Assembly (NCBI RefSeq): GCF_900451175.1 | Contig: NZ_UGJJ01000002.1 | Location: 1 to 64,000 of the forward strand | Length of the DNA: 64,000 bases | Reading direction: 5' to 3' | Source: Kingella potus | GTDB lineage: Bacteria > Pseudomonadota > Gammaproteobacteria > Burkholderiales > Neisseriaceae | In this document: positions 43,353 through 51,155 of the stretch, in pieces | Layout: every line of letters starts with the position of its first letter | Position numbering within the stretch: the stretch's first letter is position 1 | Made by a program: the position numbers and the translations under genes | Notes under the pieces: generated by a model | What the model was told of the DNA's origin: nothing | The model's database searches: none | What the model saw: the letters and a program-made list of their open reading frames with translations, nothing else

Positions 43353-45362
43353 ATGACCACCGCCGAAAAAATTCCGTTGAGCCGCCGCCCGTGGTTTGCC
43401 TTTTTAAGCTCCATGCGCTTTGCGGTTGCCTTGTTGTGCGTGCTGGCTGTTGCTTCGATGATTGGCACCGTATTGCAGCAGAATCAGGCCCAGGCGGACT
43501 ATATCGTCAAATTCGGCCCGTTTTGGGCGCGGATTTTCGGCTTTCTCGGCCTTTACGACGTATACGCTTCGGGCTGGTTTGTCGTCATCATGCTGTTTCT
43601 CGTGCTCAGCACCGCGCTTTGCCTGTGGCGCAATGTGCCGCCGTTTTGGCGGGAAATGCGCTCGTTCCGTTTGAAAGCCTCAAAGCGTTCGCTGGCGGCA
43701 ATGAAACATAGTGCCCTGCTCGACAAGCCGCTGCCGCCGGAAGTGGCGGTGCGTTATTTTGCCGCACAGGGCTTTGCCGTGAAGCGGCAGGAGCGCGAAG
43801 ACGGCTCGGTGCTGGTGGCGGCGAAAAAAGGGGCGATGAACAAATGGGGCTATATTTTTGCCCATCTGGCGGTAATTGTGATTTGCCTGGGCGGGCTGAT
43901 CGACAGCAATCTGCTGCTGAAAGCCGGTATGCTGGCGGGCAAAATCGTGCCCGACGATACTGCTGTGTTCGCCCGCGATTTCAAACCGCAAAGTGTGCTG
44001 GGCGCGGGCAATCCCTCGTTTCGCGGCAATGTGAACATCAGCGAAGGGCAGGAGGCGGACGTTGTCTTCCTCAATGCCGACAAAGGGCTGCTGGTGCAGC
44101 AGCTTCCGTTTTCGGTGAAACTGGAAAAATTCCACATCGATTTTTATCCGACCGGTATGCCCAGCGATTTTGCCAGCGTTTTGGCCGTTACCGACAAGGC
44201 TACGGGCAAAACGGAAAAACACACCGTGCGCGTCAACCATCCCTTTACCCTCCACGGCGTAACCATTTATCAGGCCAGCTTTGCCGACGGCGGCTCGGAC
44301 GTGCGCTTCAAGGCATGGGATTTGGCCGACGGCGGCAGCAGCTTTGCCGATTTGTCCGGCCGATCGATGAATACTTTTCCGCTCAATATGGGTGGCAAAC
44401 AGCAATATACGCTCGAACTCGACCAGTTTTCCTCTATGAACGTGGAAGACATGGAGAGGCCGTCTGAAAAGGTTTCAGACGGCCTGCAAGACAAAATCAA
44501 CGATGTGCGCAGCGTGCGGCAGGACAAAAAATTCACCAACATCGGCCCCAGCATCGTTTACCGTCTGCGCGACAAAGCCGGACAGGCGGTGGAATTTAAA
44601 AACTATATGCTGCCGGTAAAGCAGGAGGACGGCCGTTTTTTTATGACCGGCACCCGCACCGGCCTGGAACAGCAATACCGCTGGCTGCGTATTCCCGCCG
44701 ATGACAAAAACAGCCCCGACACCTTCATGCTTTGGCGCGAACTGATACGCGACGAAACCCTGCGCCGCAGCATTGCCGCACGGGCGGCAGAAAGTGCGCC
44801 CGAAGCCATGCGCGGCCAATTTGCCACCGCCGTAGAAAACACCATGGTGTTGTTTGCGCGCGGCGGCTATCTCGAGCTCGACCGCTTTATCCAAACCGCC
44901 GTACCCGCCGCCGAACGCGACAAAATGAACGGCTATTTCTACCAAATACTCTATGCCGCAGCCGAGCCGGTGCTGGACGAAGCCTTCAAGCGGCAGGGTA
45001 GGCCGCCCCTTGCGGATGAGGCGCGCAAACGCTTCCTGCTCGGCGCGATGGATGCCTACACCGGCCTGACCGAATACCCCTCTCCCGTGCTGCTGCAACT
45101 GGACGGCTTCAAAGAAGTCCGTTCTTCCGGCCTGCAAATGACCAAATCGCCCGGCGCGTCGCTGGTATATCTCGGCTCGCTGCTGCTGGTTCTCGGCACG
45201 GTGTTTATGTTCTACATCCGCGAAAAACGCGCCTGGATTTTGTTTGACGGCGGCCAAATCCGCTTTGCCATGTCGTCCAACCGCCACGAGCGCGATCTCA
45301 AACAAGAATTTCCCGCCCGCCTTTCCGATTTGCGGCGGCTGTCAGAGGAACTCGAAACATGA
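43353..45362 (+). CDS. resB: ResB/Ccs1-like cytochrome c maturation protein
   Basis: The 669-residue protein has ResB topology: membrane helices at about 20-42 (MRFAVALLCVLAVASMIGTV), 72-95 (GWFVVIMLFLVLSTALCLW) and 165-185 (YIFAHLAVIVICLGGLIDS), a long periplasmic domain with NHPFTLHGVTIYQASFADGG, and one C-terminal helix (about 620-640). It is the System II partner of CcsA that moves haem and joins it to apocytochromes. An inverted DUS pair lies inside the gene at 44457-44487, translated as ERPSEKVSDGLQ. It overlaps ccsA by 4 bases. Confidence 0.94.
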   Translation: MTTAEKIPLSRRPWFAFLSSMRFAVALLCVLAVASMIGTVLQQNQAQADYIVKFGPFWARIFGFLGLYDVYASGWFVVIMLFLVLSTALCLWRNVPPFWREMRSFRLKASKRSLAAMKHSALLDKPLPPEVAVRYFAAQGFAVKRQEREDGSVLVAAKKGAMNKWGYIFAHLAVIVICLGGLIDSNLLLKAGMLAGKIVPDDTAVFARDFKPQSVLGAGNPSFRGNVNISEGQEADVVFLNADKGLLVQQLPFSVKLEKFHIDFYPTGMPSDFASVLAVTDKATGKTEKHTVRVNHPFTLHGVTIYQASFADGGSDVRFKAWDLADGGSSFADLSGRSMNTFPLNMGGKQQYTLELDQFSSMNVEDMERPSEKVSDGLQDKINDVRSVRQDKKFTNIGPSIVYRLRDKAGQAVEFKNYMLPVKQEDGRFFMTGTRTGLEQQYRWLRIPADDKNSPDTFMLWRELIRDETLRRSIAARAAESAPEAMRGQFATAVENTMVLFARGGYLELDRFIQTAVPAAERDKMNGYFYQILYAAAEPVLDEAFKRQGRPPLADEARKRFLLGAMDAYTGLTEYPSPVLLQLDGFKEVRSSGLQMTKSPGASLVYLGSLLLVLGTVFMFYIREKRAWILFDGGQIRFAMSSNRHERDLKQEFPARLSDLRRLSEELET

Positions 45363-46555
45363 CACACACCAAACACGAACCTTCCGCCGTGCCGCAGCAC
45401 GAACTGCTGGTACGCCGGTCTTTCTGCAAAAATCTCGGCGGCGCGGACTGGCTGTATGCCGCTCTGATTTTTGCGGTTGCCGCCTTTGTCCAATATACCC
45501 TGCCGCACCATATGGACGCATACGAAGTCGTCATACTCTGGCTAAGCGCGGCCTGTGCGGCAGGATTGGGCTGGTTTTTCAAGCCGTTAAGATGGTTTAT
45601 ACCCCTGTCGCTGGCTCTTGCCTACGGCAGCGTCCTGCTTTACGGCGGCGATTTCGCCCACCGCGACCGCTTCCTGCTGCGCTATTTCCTCAGCAGCCAG
45701 TCGGCCATCATGTGGCAGTGCGCCCTGATTTTCTGCGCCCTGTTCGCCTATCTTGCGGGCGGCCTCATCGCCCTGCACCGCCGCCAGCAGACCAATACCC
45801 TGCTGGGCATGGCCACCGCCTTCGGCTGGCTCTGTGCGCTGGCGGGCTTTACCGGCCTTTTGGTGCGCTGGCACGAAAGCTACCTCATCCTCGGCAGCGC
45901 GGGACACATCCCCGTGTCCAACCTTTATGAAGTGTTCATCCTCTTTCTCGTGATCTGCGCCCTGATGTACTGGTATTACGAAAGCCGTTTTTCCGTACAG
46001 AAACTCGGCGGCTTCGTCTATCTCTTCATGTCCGGCGTAGTGTGCTTCGTCCTCTGGTACAGCCTCAGCCGCAACGCCCAACAAATCCAACCGCTCATCC
46101 CCGCCTTGCAGTCGTGGTGGATGAAAATCCATGTTCCCGCCAATTTCATCGGCTACGGCGCGTTCTGCATTGCCGCCATGCTCGGCGTGGCGCAGCTGCT
46201 CGCCATCCGTGCCGAAGCTGCCGACAGCCCGCGCCGCCTGCCCGATTCCGCCCTGATTGAGGAAATCATGTACAAAGCCGTTGCCGTCGGCTTCCTGTTT
46301 TTCACGCTGGCCACCATTCTCGGCGCACTGTGGGCGGCAGACGCATGGGGACGCTATTGGAGCTGGGATCCGAAAGAAACCTGGGCGTTCGTCGTGTGGC
46401 TGAACTATGCCGTGTGGCTGCACCTGCGTCTTGTCGCCGGCTGGCGCGGCAAAGTGCTGGCCTGGTGGGCCATCGTCGGCCTCGCCATCACCGCTTTCGC
46501 TTTTGTCGGCGTGAATCTGTTCCTGAGCGGACTGCACTCCTACGGCGGGCTGTAA
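45359..46555 (+). CDS. ccsA: CcsA/ResC cytochrome c biogenesis protein
   Basis: The ATGA overlap with resB shows coupling. The 398-residue, many-helix membrane protein has the haem-handling tryptophan-rich WWD motif (WAADAWGRYWSWDPKETWAF) and conserved histidines (RWHESYLI, MKIHVPANFIGY, GLHSYG). With ResB it forms the System II cytochrome c synthase. A DUS hairpin terminator follows at 46610. Confidence 0.96.
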   Translation: MTHTKHEPSAVPQHELLVRRSFCKNLGGADWLYAALIFAVAAFVQYTLPHHMDAYEVVILWLSAACAAGLGWFFKPLRWFIPLSLALAYGSVLLYGGDFAHRDRFLLRYFLSSQSAIMWQCALIFCALFAYLAGGLIALHRRQQTNTLLGMATAFGWLCALAGFTGLLVRWHESYLILGSAGHIPVSNLYEVFILFLVICALMYWYYESRFSVQKLGGFVYLFMSGVVCFVLWYSLSRNAQQIQPLIPALQSWWMKIHVPANFIGYGAFCIAAMLGVAQLLAIRAEAADSPRRLPDSALIEEIMYKAVAVGFLFFTLATILGALWAADAWGRYWSWDPKETWAFVVWLNYAVWLHLRLVAGWRGKVLAWWAIVGLAITAFAFVGVNLFLSGLHSYGGL

Positions 46556-46609
46556 GCGCGCGGCGGATTGGCGGCATTTTGTGCGCCGGTATTGAAACAG
46601 CAATGCCAA

Positions 46610-46649
46610 AGGCCGTCTGAAAACCGTAAAACAGGTTTTCAGACGGCCT
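46610..46649. terminator. DUS inverted-pair terminator between ccsA and the TlpA gene
   Basis: AGGCCGTCTGAAAACC and GGTTTTCAGACGGCCT form a perfect 16-bp stem around GTAAAACA, between two converging genes. A further DUS follows at 46655-46666. Confidence 0.75.
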
Positions 46650-46666
46650 CTATTGTTTCAGACGGC

Positions 46667-47158
46667 CTATTTGGCCAGTTCGCTGTCGATTTGGCGGTAG
46701 AGCTCGGCGAAATCGGGTTCGCCGACAAAGGTTTTCAGCACGCGCCCTTGTTTGTCGATGAGGAAGGAAGTGGGGTAAACGGCGGTGCCGAAGGCTCGGG
46801 CGGCGGCTTTGTCGGCATCGTACATCACGGCAAAGTCTATGCCGTGTTCGCGCACATAGGTACGCACCGTGCTTTCCGGATCGTAAGGCTCGGCGACGGC
46901 GAGGATTTGGAAGCCGCTTTGGTTTTTGTAGTGCCGCGACATATCGATGATTTTCGGCATTTCGGACACGCAGCCGGGGCAGGAGGGAAACCAGAAATTG
47001 ACGAAGGAAACGCGCCCCTGCAAGCGGGCATCGGTAATCGTGCGTCCGTCGAGGTCGGACAGAACGAAAGCCGGCGCGGGCTTGTCCGACGGGATGAGGA
47101 CCAGGGCGAGGAGGGCGGCCACGGCAAGCAGCGCGGCGGCGGTCAGGATTTTTTTCAT
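46667..47158 (-). CDS. TlpA/ResA-like thioredoxin-fold lipid-free periplasmic protein
   Basis: The 163-residue protein has an N-terminal signal anchor (MKKILTAAALLAVAALLALV) and a thioredoxin fold with the redox pair in FWFPSCPGCVSEMPK and the cis-Pro loop AVYPTSFLIDKQG. Such proteins keep the cysteines of apocytochromes reduced or act on other envelope thiols; the neighbouring cytochrome c maturation genes fit. Its start overlaps the upstream thioesterase stop by 4 bases. It is the last gene of a four-layer coupled unit starting at 47894. Confidence 0.92.
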   Translation of the reverse strand: MKKILTAAALLAVAALLALVLIPSDKPAPAFVLSDLDGRTITDARLQGRVSFVNFWFPSCPGCVSEMPKIIDMSRHYKNQSGFQILAVAEPYDPESTVRTYVREHGIDFAVMYDADKAAARAFGTAVYPTSFLIDKQGRVLKTFVGEPDFAELYRQIDSELAK

Positions 47159-47544
47159 GGTGCGGACAACTCTTTCAGGACACTCAGTACGGCAGACGGG
47201 AATACGGTCGGGTGGCCGTCTGAAACGGGAACAAGGCTGACGGCGGCTTCTGCGGCGGTGCCGCCGTCGGCAAAGGAAGCGGTTTGGCGGATAACGGCTA
47301 GGCGCGGCGCGGCGGATTGGACGCGGCTGCACACAGTCAGCACATCGCCCGCCGCCGCGCTGCGGCGGTAGCGGATGTCGATGCGGGCAACCACGATCTG
47401 CACGCCGCCTAGCGTTGCCAACAGGCCGTGCTGCTCGAACAGATGCCAGCGGGCTTCTTCGAGAAATTCGAGATAGCGGGCGTTATTGACGTGGCCGTAG
47501 CCGTCGAGGTGGTAGTTGCGGATGCGGACGGTGCAGCCTGCCAT
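47155..47544 (-). CDS. Hot-dog fold acyl-CoA thioesterase
   Basis: The 129-residue protein starts MAGCTVRIRNYHLDGYGHVN and carries the 4-hydroxybenzoyl-CoA thioesterase signature DGYGHVNNARYLEFLEEARW with the catalytic Asp. Later strands (VARIDIRYRRSAAAGDVLTV) fit the family. It hydrolyses an acyl-CoA or acyl-ACP. Start chosen at 47544 because it overlaps the stop of the upstream gene as TGATG. Substrate unknown. Confidence 0.9.
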   Translation of the reverse strand: MAGCTVRIRNYHLDGYGHVNNARYLEFLEEARWHLFEQHGLLATLGGVQIVVARIDIRYRRSAAAGDVLTVCSRVQSAAPRLAVIRQTASFADGGTAAEAAVSLVPVSDGHPTVFPSAVLSVLKELSAP

Positions 47545-47894
47545 CACGGCTCCAGGGGGCGGAAGGCTTCGCGCTCGAACGGCGCGGCGGACAGGTCGGT
47601 TACGACGGCGGCGGGGCGGATGTCGAACCATGAGGCGAAAATGTCGGGATGCAGGTCGGGCCACAGGCTTTCATCGGCGCACCAGTCGGCCAGCTCGGCG
47701 GCAAACAGTTCCGCCGCTCGGCTTTCGACAATTTTCCAAATGCCGTCGGCGTTGTCGCAGGGATCGGTCAGGTAGGCGTTGGCATCGGATTGCAGCTCTT
47801 CCAGCGTCATGCCGCTGATGCCGGCCGATTCCAGCCAGTGCAGGAAAGGTTCGCGCGGAATCAGCAGAAACGCGCTGCGGTTGGTTTCGTACAT
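47544..47894 (-). CDS. Small acidic protein of unknown function (116 aa)
   Basis: The start at 47894 has AAGGAACAC upstream. The product MYETNRSAFLLIPREPFLHW continues with LESAGISGMTLEELQSDANA and AELFAAELADWCADESLWPD, is acidic, helical and without signal or membrane segment. It overlaps the thioesterase start by one base (TGATG), so it is translated together with it. I do not recognise the family. Confidence 0.7.
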   Translation of the reverse strand: MYETNRSAFLLIPREPFLHWLESAGISGMTLEELQSDANAYLTDPCDNADGIWKIVESRAAELFAAELADWCADESLWPDLHPDIFASWFDIRPAAVVTDLSAAPFEREAFRPLEP

Positions 47895-47953
47895 ATTGTG
47901 TTCCTTGTCGGTTTGAAAGTCGGGAGGCCGTCTGAAAACGGCCGGCGGGTGTT

Positions 47954-48442
47954 TCAGACGGCCTGTATTTGTTCCGCCGCCCATTGCGCATACGGATGCC
48001 TGCTCAGATAGGCATTGGTAAAACGGCCGTCGCAGGTGATTTCGCGCCCCAGCCAGGCCGGGCGGGGAAAGGCCGCGTCTTCAGAGGGCAGCTCGATTTC
48101 GGCCAGCGCAAGCGGCGCGTTGCTGCCGAGATATTCGTCGATTTCAAAGACAAAGCCGCCGACACGGATTTCGTAGCGGCGTTTTTCCATGCAAAACGGA
48201 CACATCGTGGCAAAAATCTCCCGCGCATGCGCCAGAGGGATTTCGTATTCGAACTCGCTGCGCGTGATGTCGGACACATAGCCTTTGAGCGTCAGCCAGG
48301 CTTTGTTTCCGTCGATACGCACCCGCACCGTGCGCTCCTTTTCCACGCTCACATAGCCCTGCACCAAGAGGCGCGGCGCGGACGCTTCCCCGCGCCAGCT
48401 GTCGTCCGCCAGTAAAAAACGGCGTTCTATTTCCACAGTCAT
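47954..48442 (-). CDS. CYTH-domain protein (triphosphate tunnel metalloenzyme family)
   Basis: The 162-residue protein begins with the CYTH signature MTVEIERRFLLADDSW (ExExR/K variant) and alternates charged strands (VRVRIDGNKAWLTLKGYVS, SEFEYEIPLAHAREIF, GGFVFEIDEYLG, LALAEIELPSE) that line the tunnel. Members hydrolyse tripolyphosphate or similar triphosphates. It overlaps the preceding HemJ-like gene stop region by DUS sequence (FSDGL-type on the other frame). Start at 48442. Confidence 0.93.
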   Translation of the reverse strand: MTVEIERRFLLADDSWRGEASAPRLLVQGYVSVEKERTVRVRIDGNKAWLTLKGYVSDITRSEFEYEIPLAHAREIFATMCPFCMEKRRYEIRVGGFVFEIDEYLGSNAPLALAEIELPSEDAAFPRPAWLGREITCDGRFTNAYLSRHPYAQWAAEQIQAV

Positions 48443-48470
48443 GTTTCAGACGGCCTTTCCGTGAATCGGT

Positions 48471-48893
48471 TTAAAACGGTTTGAACACCGCAAAATACAG
48501 TGCGGCAGCCATCGCCAGCACCGGAATTTCGTTGAATACGCGGTACCACCTGTGGCTGCGGCGGTTGCGCCCCGCCGCGAAATCCCGCAGCAGGAAAAAA
48601 CAAAGCAGATGGTAGCCCGCCAGCCCCAGTCCCAACGCGAGTTTGCCGTACACCCAGCCCTGCCCCCACCAGCCCGCCGCAAACGGAATCAGGAAGCCGA
48701 ACAGCAGAGCGAACATCCCCAGCGGAGTCATAAAACGGAACAGCCGCCGCGCCATTTCCAACAGCCGGCGGTATTCCGCGCCTTCCGTGTCCGCCACCTG
48801 CGCCAGATTGACGAACACGCGCGGCAGGTAAAAAAGCCCGGCAAACCACGAAATGATAAAAAACAGATGCAGCAGCTTAAACCACAAATACAT
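48471..48893 (-). CDS. hemJ: HemJ-like protoporphyrinogen oxidase (CopD/DUF2269-type membrane protein)
   Basis: The 140-residue protein has four membrane helices and the conserved HemJ start MYLWFKLLHLFFIISWFAGL followed by FYLPRVFVN, with the essential His in LLHLFF. HemJ oxidises protoporphyrinogen IX to protoporphyrin IX, the second-last step of haem synthesis, in bacteria without HemG/HemY. Haem is needed by the cytochrome c genes nearby. Followed by the CYTH gene on the same strand after 28 bases. Confidence 0.88.
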   Translation of the reverse strand: MYLWFKLLHLFFIISWFAGLFYLPRVFVNLAQVADTEGAEYRRLLEMARRLFRFMTPLGMFALLFGFLIPFAAGWWGQGWVYGKLALGLGLAGYHLLCFFLLRDFAAGRNRRSHRWYRVFNEIPVLAMAAALYFAVFKPF

Positions 48894-49017
48894 TTTTCAG
48901 ACGGCCTCTTCGTTCCCGCTCCCAAACCGCCCGCATTATATAGCAGGCAATGGCGGCGGACGGCTGCATTTGCTAGAATACCGTCTTTCAAACCAATCTC
49001 GAACAAGGGAAAACGAC

Positions 49018-49299
49018 ATGCTCAAACAATTTGAAATCCACGGCGGAGTCGTCAAAAACCTCAACGCCTTCCTCATCGAAAAAAACACCGACCTCAAAAC
49101 CGCGATGGACGACGAAGAGCTGAACAAGCAGGTGGCCGCCATCATCCACGAAGGCCTGCCCGGCATGGTGCGCCGCATCTACTCCCTGCAAAAAATGCAG
49201 ACTTTCTTCTGGGAAAAGAAAGACCTGATGGTGGACTACGTGGCCGCGCGGATTGAAGCGGCAGAGAAAAAAGCCCGGGCGCGCGAAGAGAAAAAATAA
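49018..49299 (+). CDS. Conserved small helical protein of unknown function (93 aa)
   Basis: The ATG follows AAGGGAAAACGAC. The product is 93 residues, charged and helical, MLKQFEIHGGVVKNLNAFLI ... ending in a Lys/Glu/Ala tail (AARIEAAEKKARAREEKK). No signal peptide or membrane segment. A DUS hairpin follows (49325-49361), acting as terminator. The gene stands alone, read away from hemJ. I do not recognise the family. Confidence 0.75.
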   Translation: MLKQFEIHGGVVKNLNAFLIEKNTDLKTAMDDEELNKQVAAIIHEGLPGMVRRIYSLQKMQTFFWEKKDLMVDYVAARIEAAEKKARAREEKK

Positions 49300-49324
49300 C
49301 ACGCCGCCGCCGCAAACACAGCAA

Positions 49325-49361
49325 GAGGCCGTCTGAAAAGCCGTTTCAGACGGCCTCTTGC
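49325..49361 (+). terminator. DUS inverted pair after the 93-residue gene
   Basis: AGAGGCCGTCTGAAA and TTTCAGACGGCCTCT form a 15-bp stem with a short GCCG loop. Confidence 0.65.
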
Positions 49362-49559
49362 CGCCGCCGCTGCGCGGTTTTGCCTTACAATAGCGCGTGC
49401 CGCCCGCCACTCATGCCGAACGGCAACCGCAAAGGCCGTCTGCAAACATCCTGCCGCACCGGTTTGCGATAATGCGTATGCAAAGAACAAAAGGCTCTCC
49501 GACACGGTTGCCCGAGAGCCGTATGCGGACAAACAGACAAAAGCACAGTCAGAAACAAC

Positions 49560-51155
49560 ATGAAAAACTCCTTCTTAACCAAAGCCGACGACTGGGAAGA
49601 ACAAATCGACCGCATCCCGTGGCTCATCAATATCTGCCGGCTTACCATCGTCGTATCCATGGTCTGCCTGCACCTGATGGCCGTGCTTACCGAAAACAAC
49701 GGCCTGCGCGAAATCATGTCGCCCGTCGTGTTTTATGTGTGGACAACGGCGTACACGGGCATTGCGCTGCTCTCGTTCCTGCGCCCGGGCTGGATGCACC
49801 AGCGCAACGACCGCCTGCCCAACGCCAGCGCGGTGATCGACATCCTGATGATTATGGTGCTGGTGTACCTCACAGGCGGCATCGGTTCGGGCATCGGCAT
49901 CCTCGTGCTGCCTTTCGTTGCCACCTCCTGTATGCTCAGCTACGGCCGCTTTCCCGCCCTCTATGCCGGCTTTACCGCCCTGTGCGTCATCTGCGTCATG
50001 TTCCTCAACGACCAGTTCGGGCTGGACATGGAAAAATGGAACGGCCGCAGCATCGGCACGGCCGTCGTGCTGATTGCCGCCTCGTTTGCCGTTGCCTACC
50101 TCACCTCATACAGCGCGATTTTCCTCAAAGCCGCCAACGCCTCGGCCAAGAAACACAAAAGCAACTACAACCGCGTGCGCGGCCTCAACCAGCTCGTGCT
50201 CAACCGTATGCAGGAAGCCGTCATCGTCATCGACCCCGAACTCACCGTCTGGCTGTTCAACCGCCAGGCCAAAACCTACTTCCCCGGACTCGCCCCCGAG
50301 CGCAAAGAACCCATCTTCGAAGACATCGCCCGCCGCTGGCTCTACAGCCCCGAACGCACCTTCGAAACCGACATCCACCTGCACCAGCATTCCATGCACG
50401 TACGCGCCGTACCCCTGGTGCAGGAAGACGGCAAACTCCTCATGCTCTTCGTGCGCTCCCTGCGCGAAATCGCCTCCGAAGCGATGGCCACCAAGCTCGC
50501 CTCCCTCGGACAGCTTACCGCCAACCTCGCCCACGAAATCCGCAACCCCATGTCCGCCATCCGCCATGCCAACGACCTGCTGAAAGAAAGCAGCGAAAAC
50601 CCGATGGAAAACAAGCTCCACGGCATCATCGACGGCAACATCCGCCGCATCGACAAAATGCTCGAAGAAGTGTCGATGCTCAACAAAAAAGACAACCTCG
50701 GCCGCGAACACATCAACATGATGAAATTCTGGCTCTCGTTCAAACAGGAATTCACCCTCAACAATCCCGATGCGGTCCACTGCATGAAAATGGAAATGCA
50801 GGGCAAAAACCTCTCGGTAACCGCCGACCCCATGCACGTCCAGCAGATTATGTGGAACCTCTGCAACAACGCCTGGCGGCACAGCAAAAAAGACGAAAAC
50901 GCCATCAAAGTAACCATCCGACCCAGCGGCAAGCTCAACATCTCCGTCGTTGTTTCCGACAACGGACCCGGCGTGCCGCCCGACATCCGCAACCGCCTGT
51001 TCGAGCCGTTTTTCACCACCGCACAAGGCGGCACCGGTCTGGGTCTCTACGTTGCCCGCGAACTGGCGCACGCCAACTTGGGCGAGCTGCATTACCACCC
51101 CGAAATGAACGGCTTCGAGTTCATTCTGCCAAAGGACAAAAACCATGAAGAGTAA
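49560..51155 (+). CDS. pilS: Membrane sensor histidine kinase, PilS-like
   Basis: The 531-residue protein has six N-terminal membrane helices (about 22-185), a PAS-like linker (YNRVRGLNQLVLNRMQEAVI, about 203-300), an H-box with His325 (LTANLAHEIRNPMSAIRHAN), an N-box (MWNLCNNAWRHSKKDE) and G-boxes (SDNGPGVPPDIRNRLFEPFF, GGTGLGLYVARELA). This is the PilS layout. It phosphorylates PilR, whose gene overlaps its end by 11 bases. PilSR controls pilin and type IV pilus genes through sigma-54. The pathogenic Neisseria have lost a complete version, so its presence fits a commensal. Confidence 0.9.
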   Translation: MKNSFLTKADDWEEQIDRIPWLINICRLTIVVSMVCLHLMAVLTENNGLREIMSPVVFYVWTTAYTGIALLSFLRPGWMHQRNDRLPNASAVIDILMIMVLVYLTGGIGSGIGILVLPFVATSCMLSYGRFPALYAGFTALCVICVMFLNDQFGLDMEKWNGRSIGTAVVLIAASFAVAYLTSYSAIFLKAANASAKKHKSNYNRVRGLNQLVLNRMQEAVIVIDPELTVWLFNRQAKTYFPGLAPERKEPIFEDIARRWLYSPERTFETDIHLHQHSMHVRAVPLVQEDGKLLMLFVRSLREIASEAMATKLASLGQLTANLAHEIRNPMSAIRHANDLLKESSENPMENKLHGIIDGNIRRIDKMLEEVSMLNKKDNLGREHINMMKFWLSFKQEFTLNNPDAVHCMKMEMQGKNLSVTADPMHVQQIMWNLCNNAWRHSKKDENAIKVTIRPSGKLNISVVVSDNGPGVPPDIRNRLFEPFFTTAQGGTGLGLYVARELAHANLGELHYHPEMNGFEFILPKDKNHEE

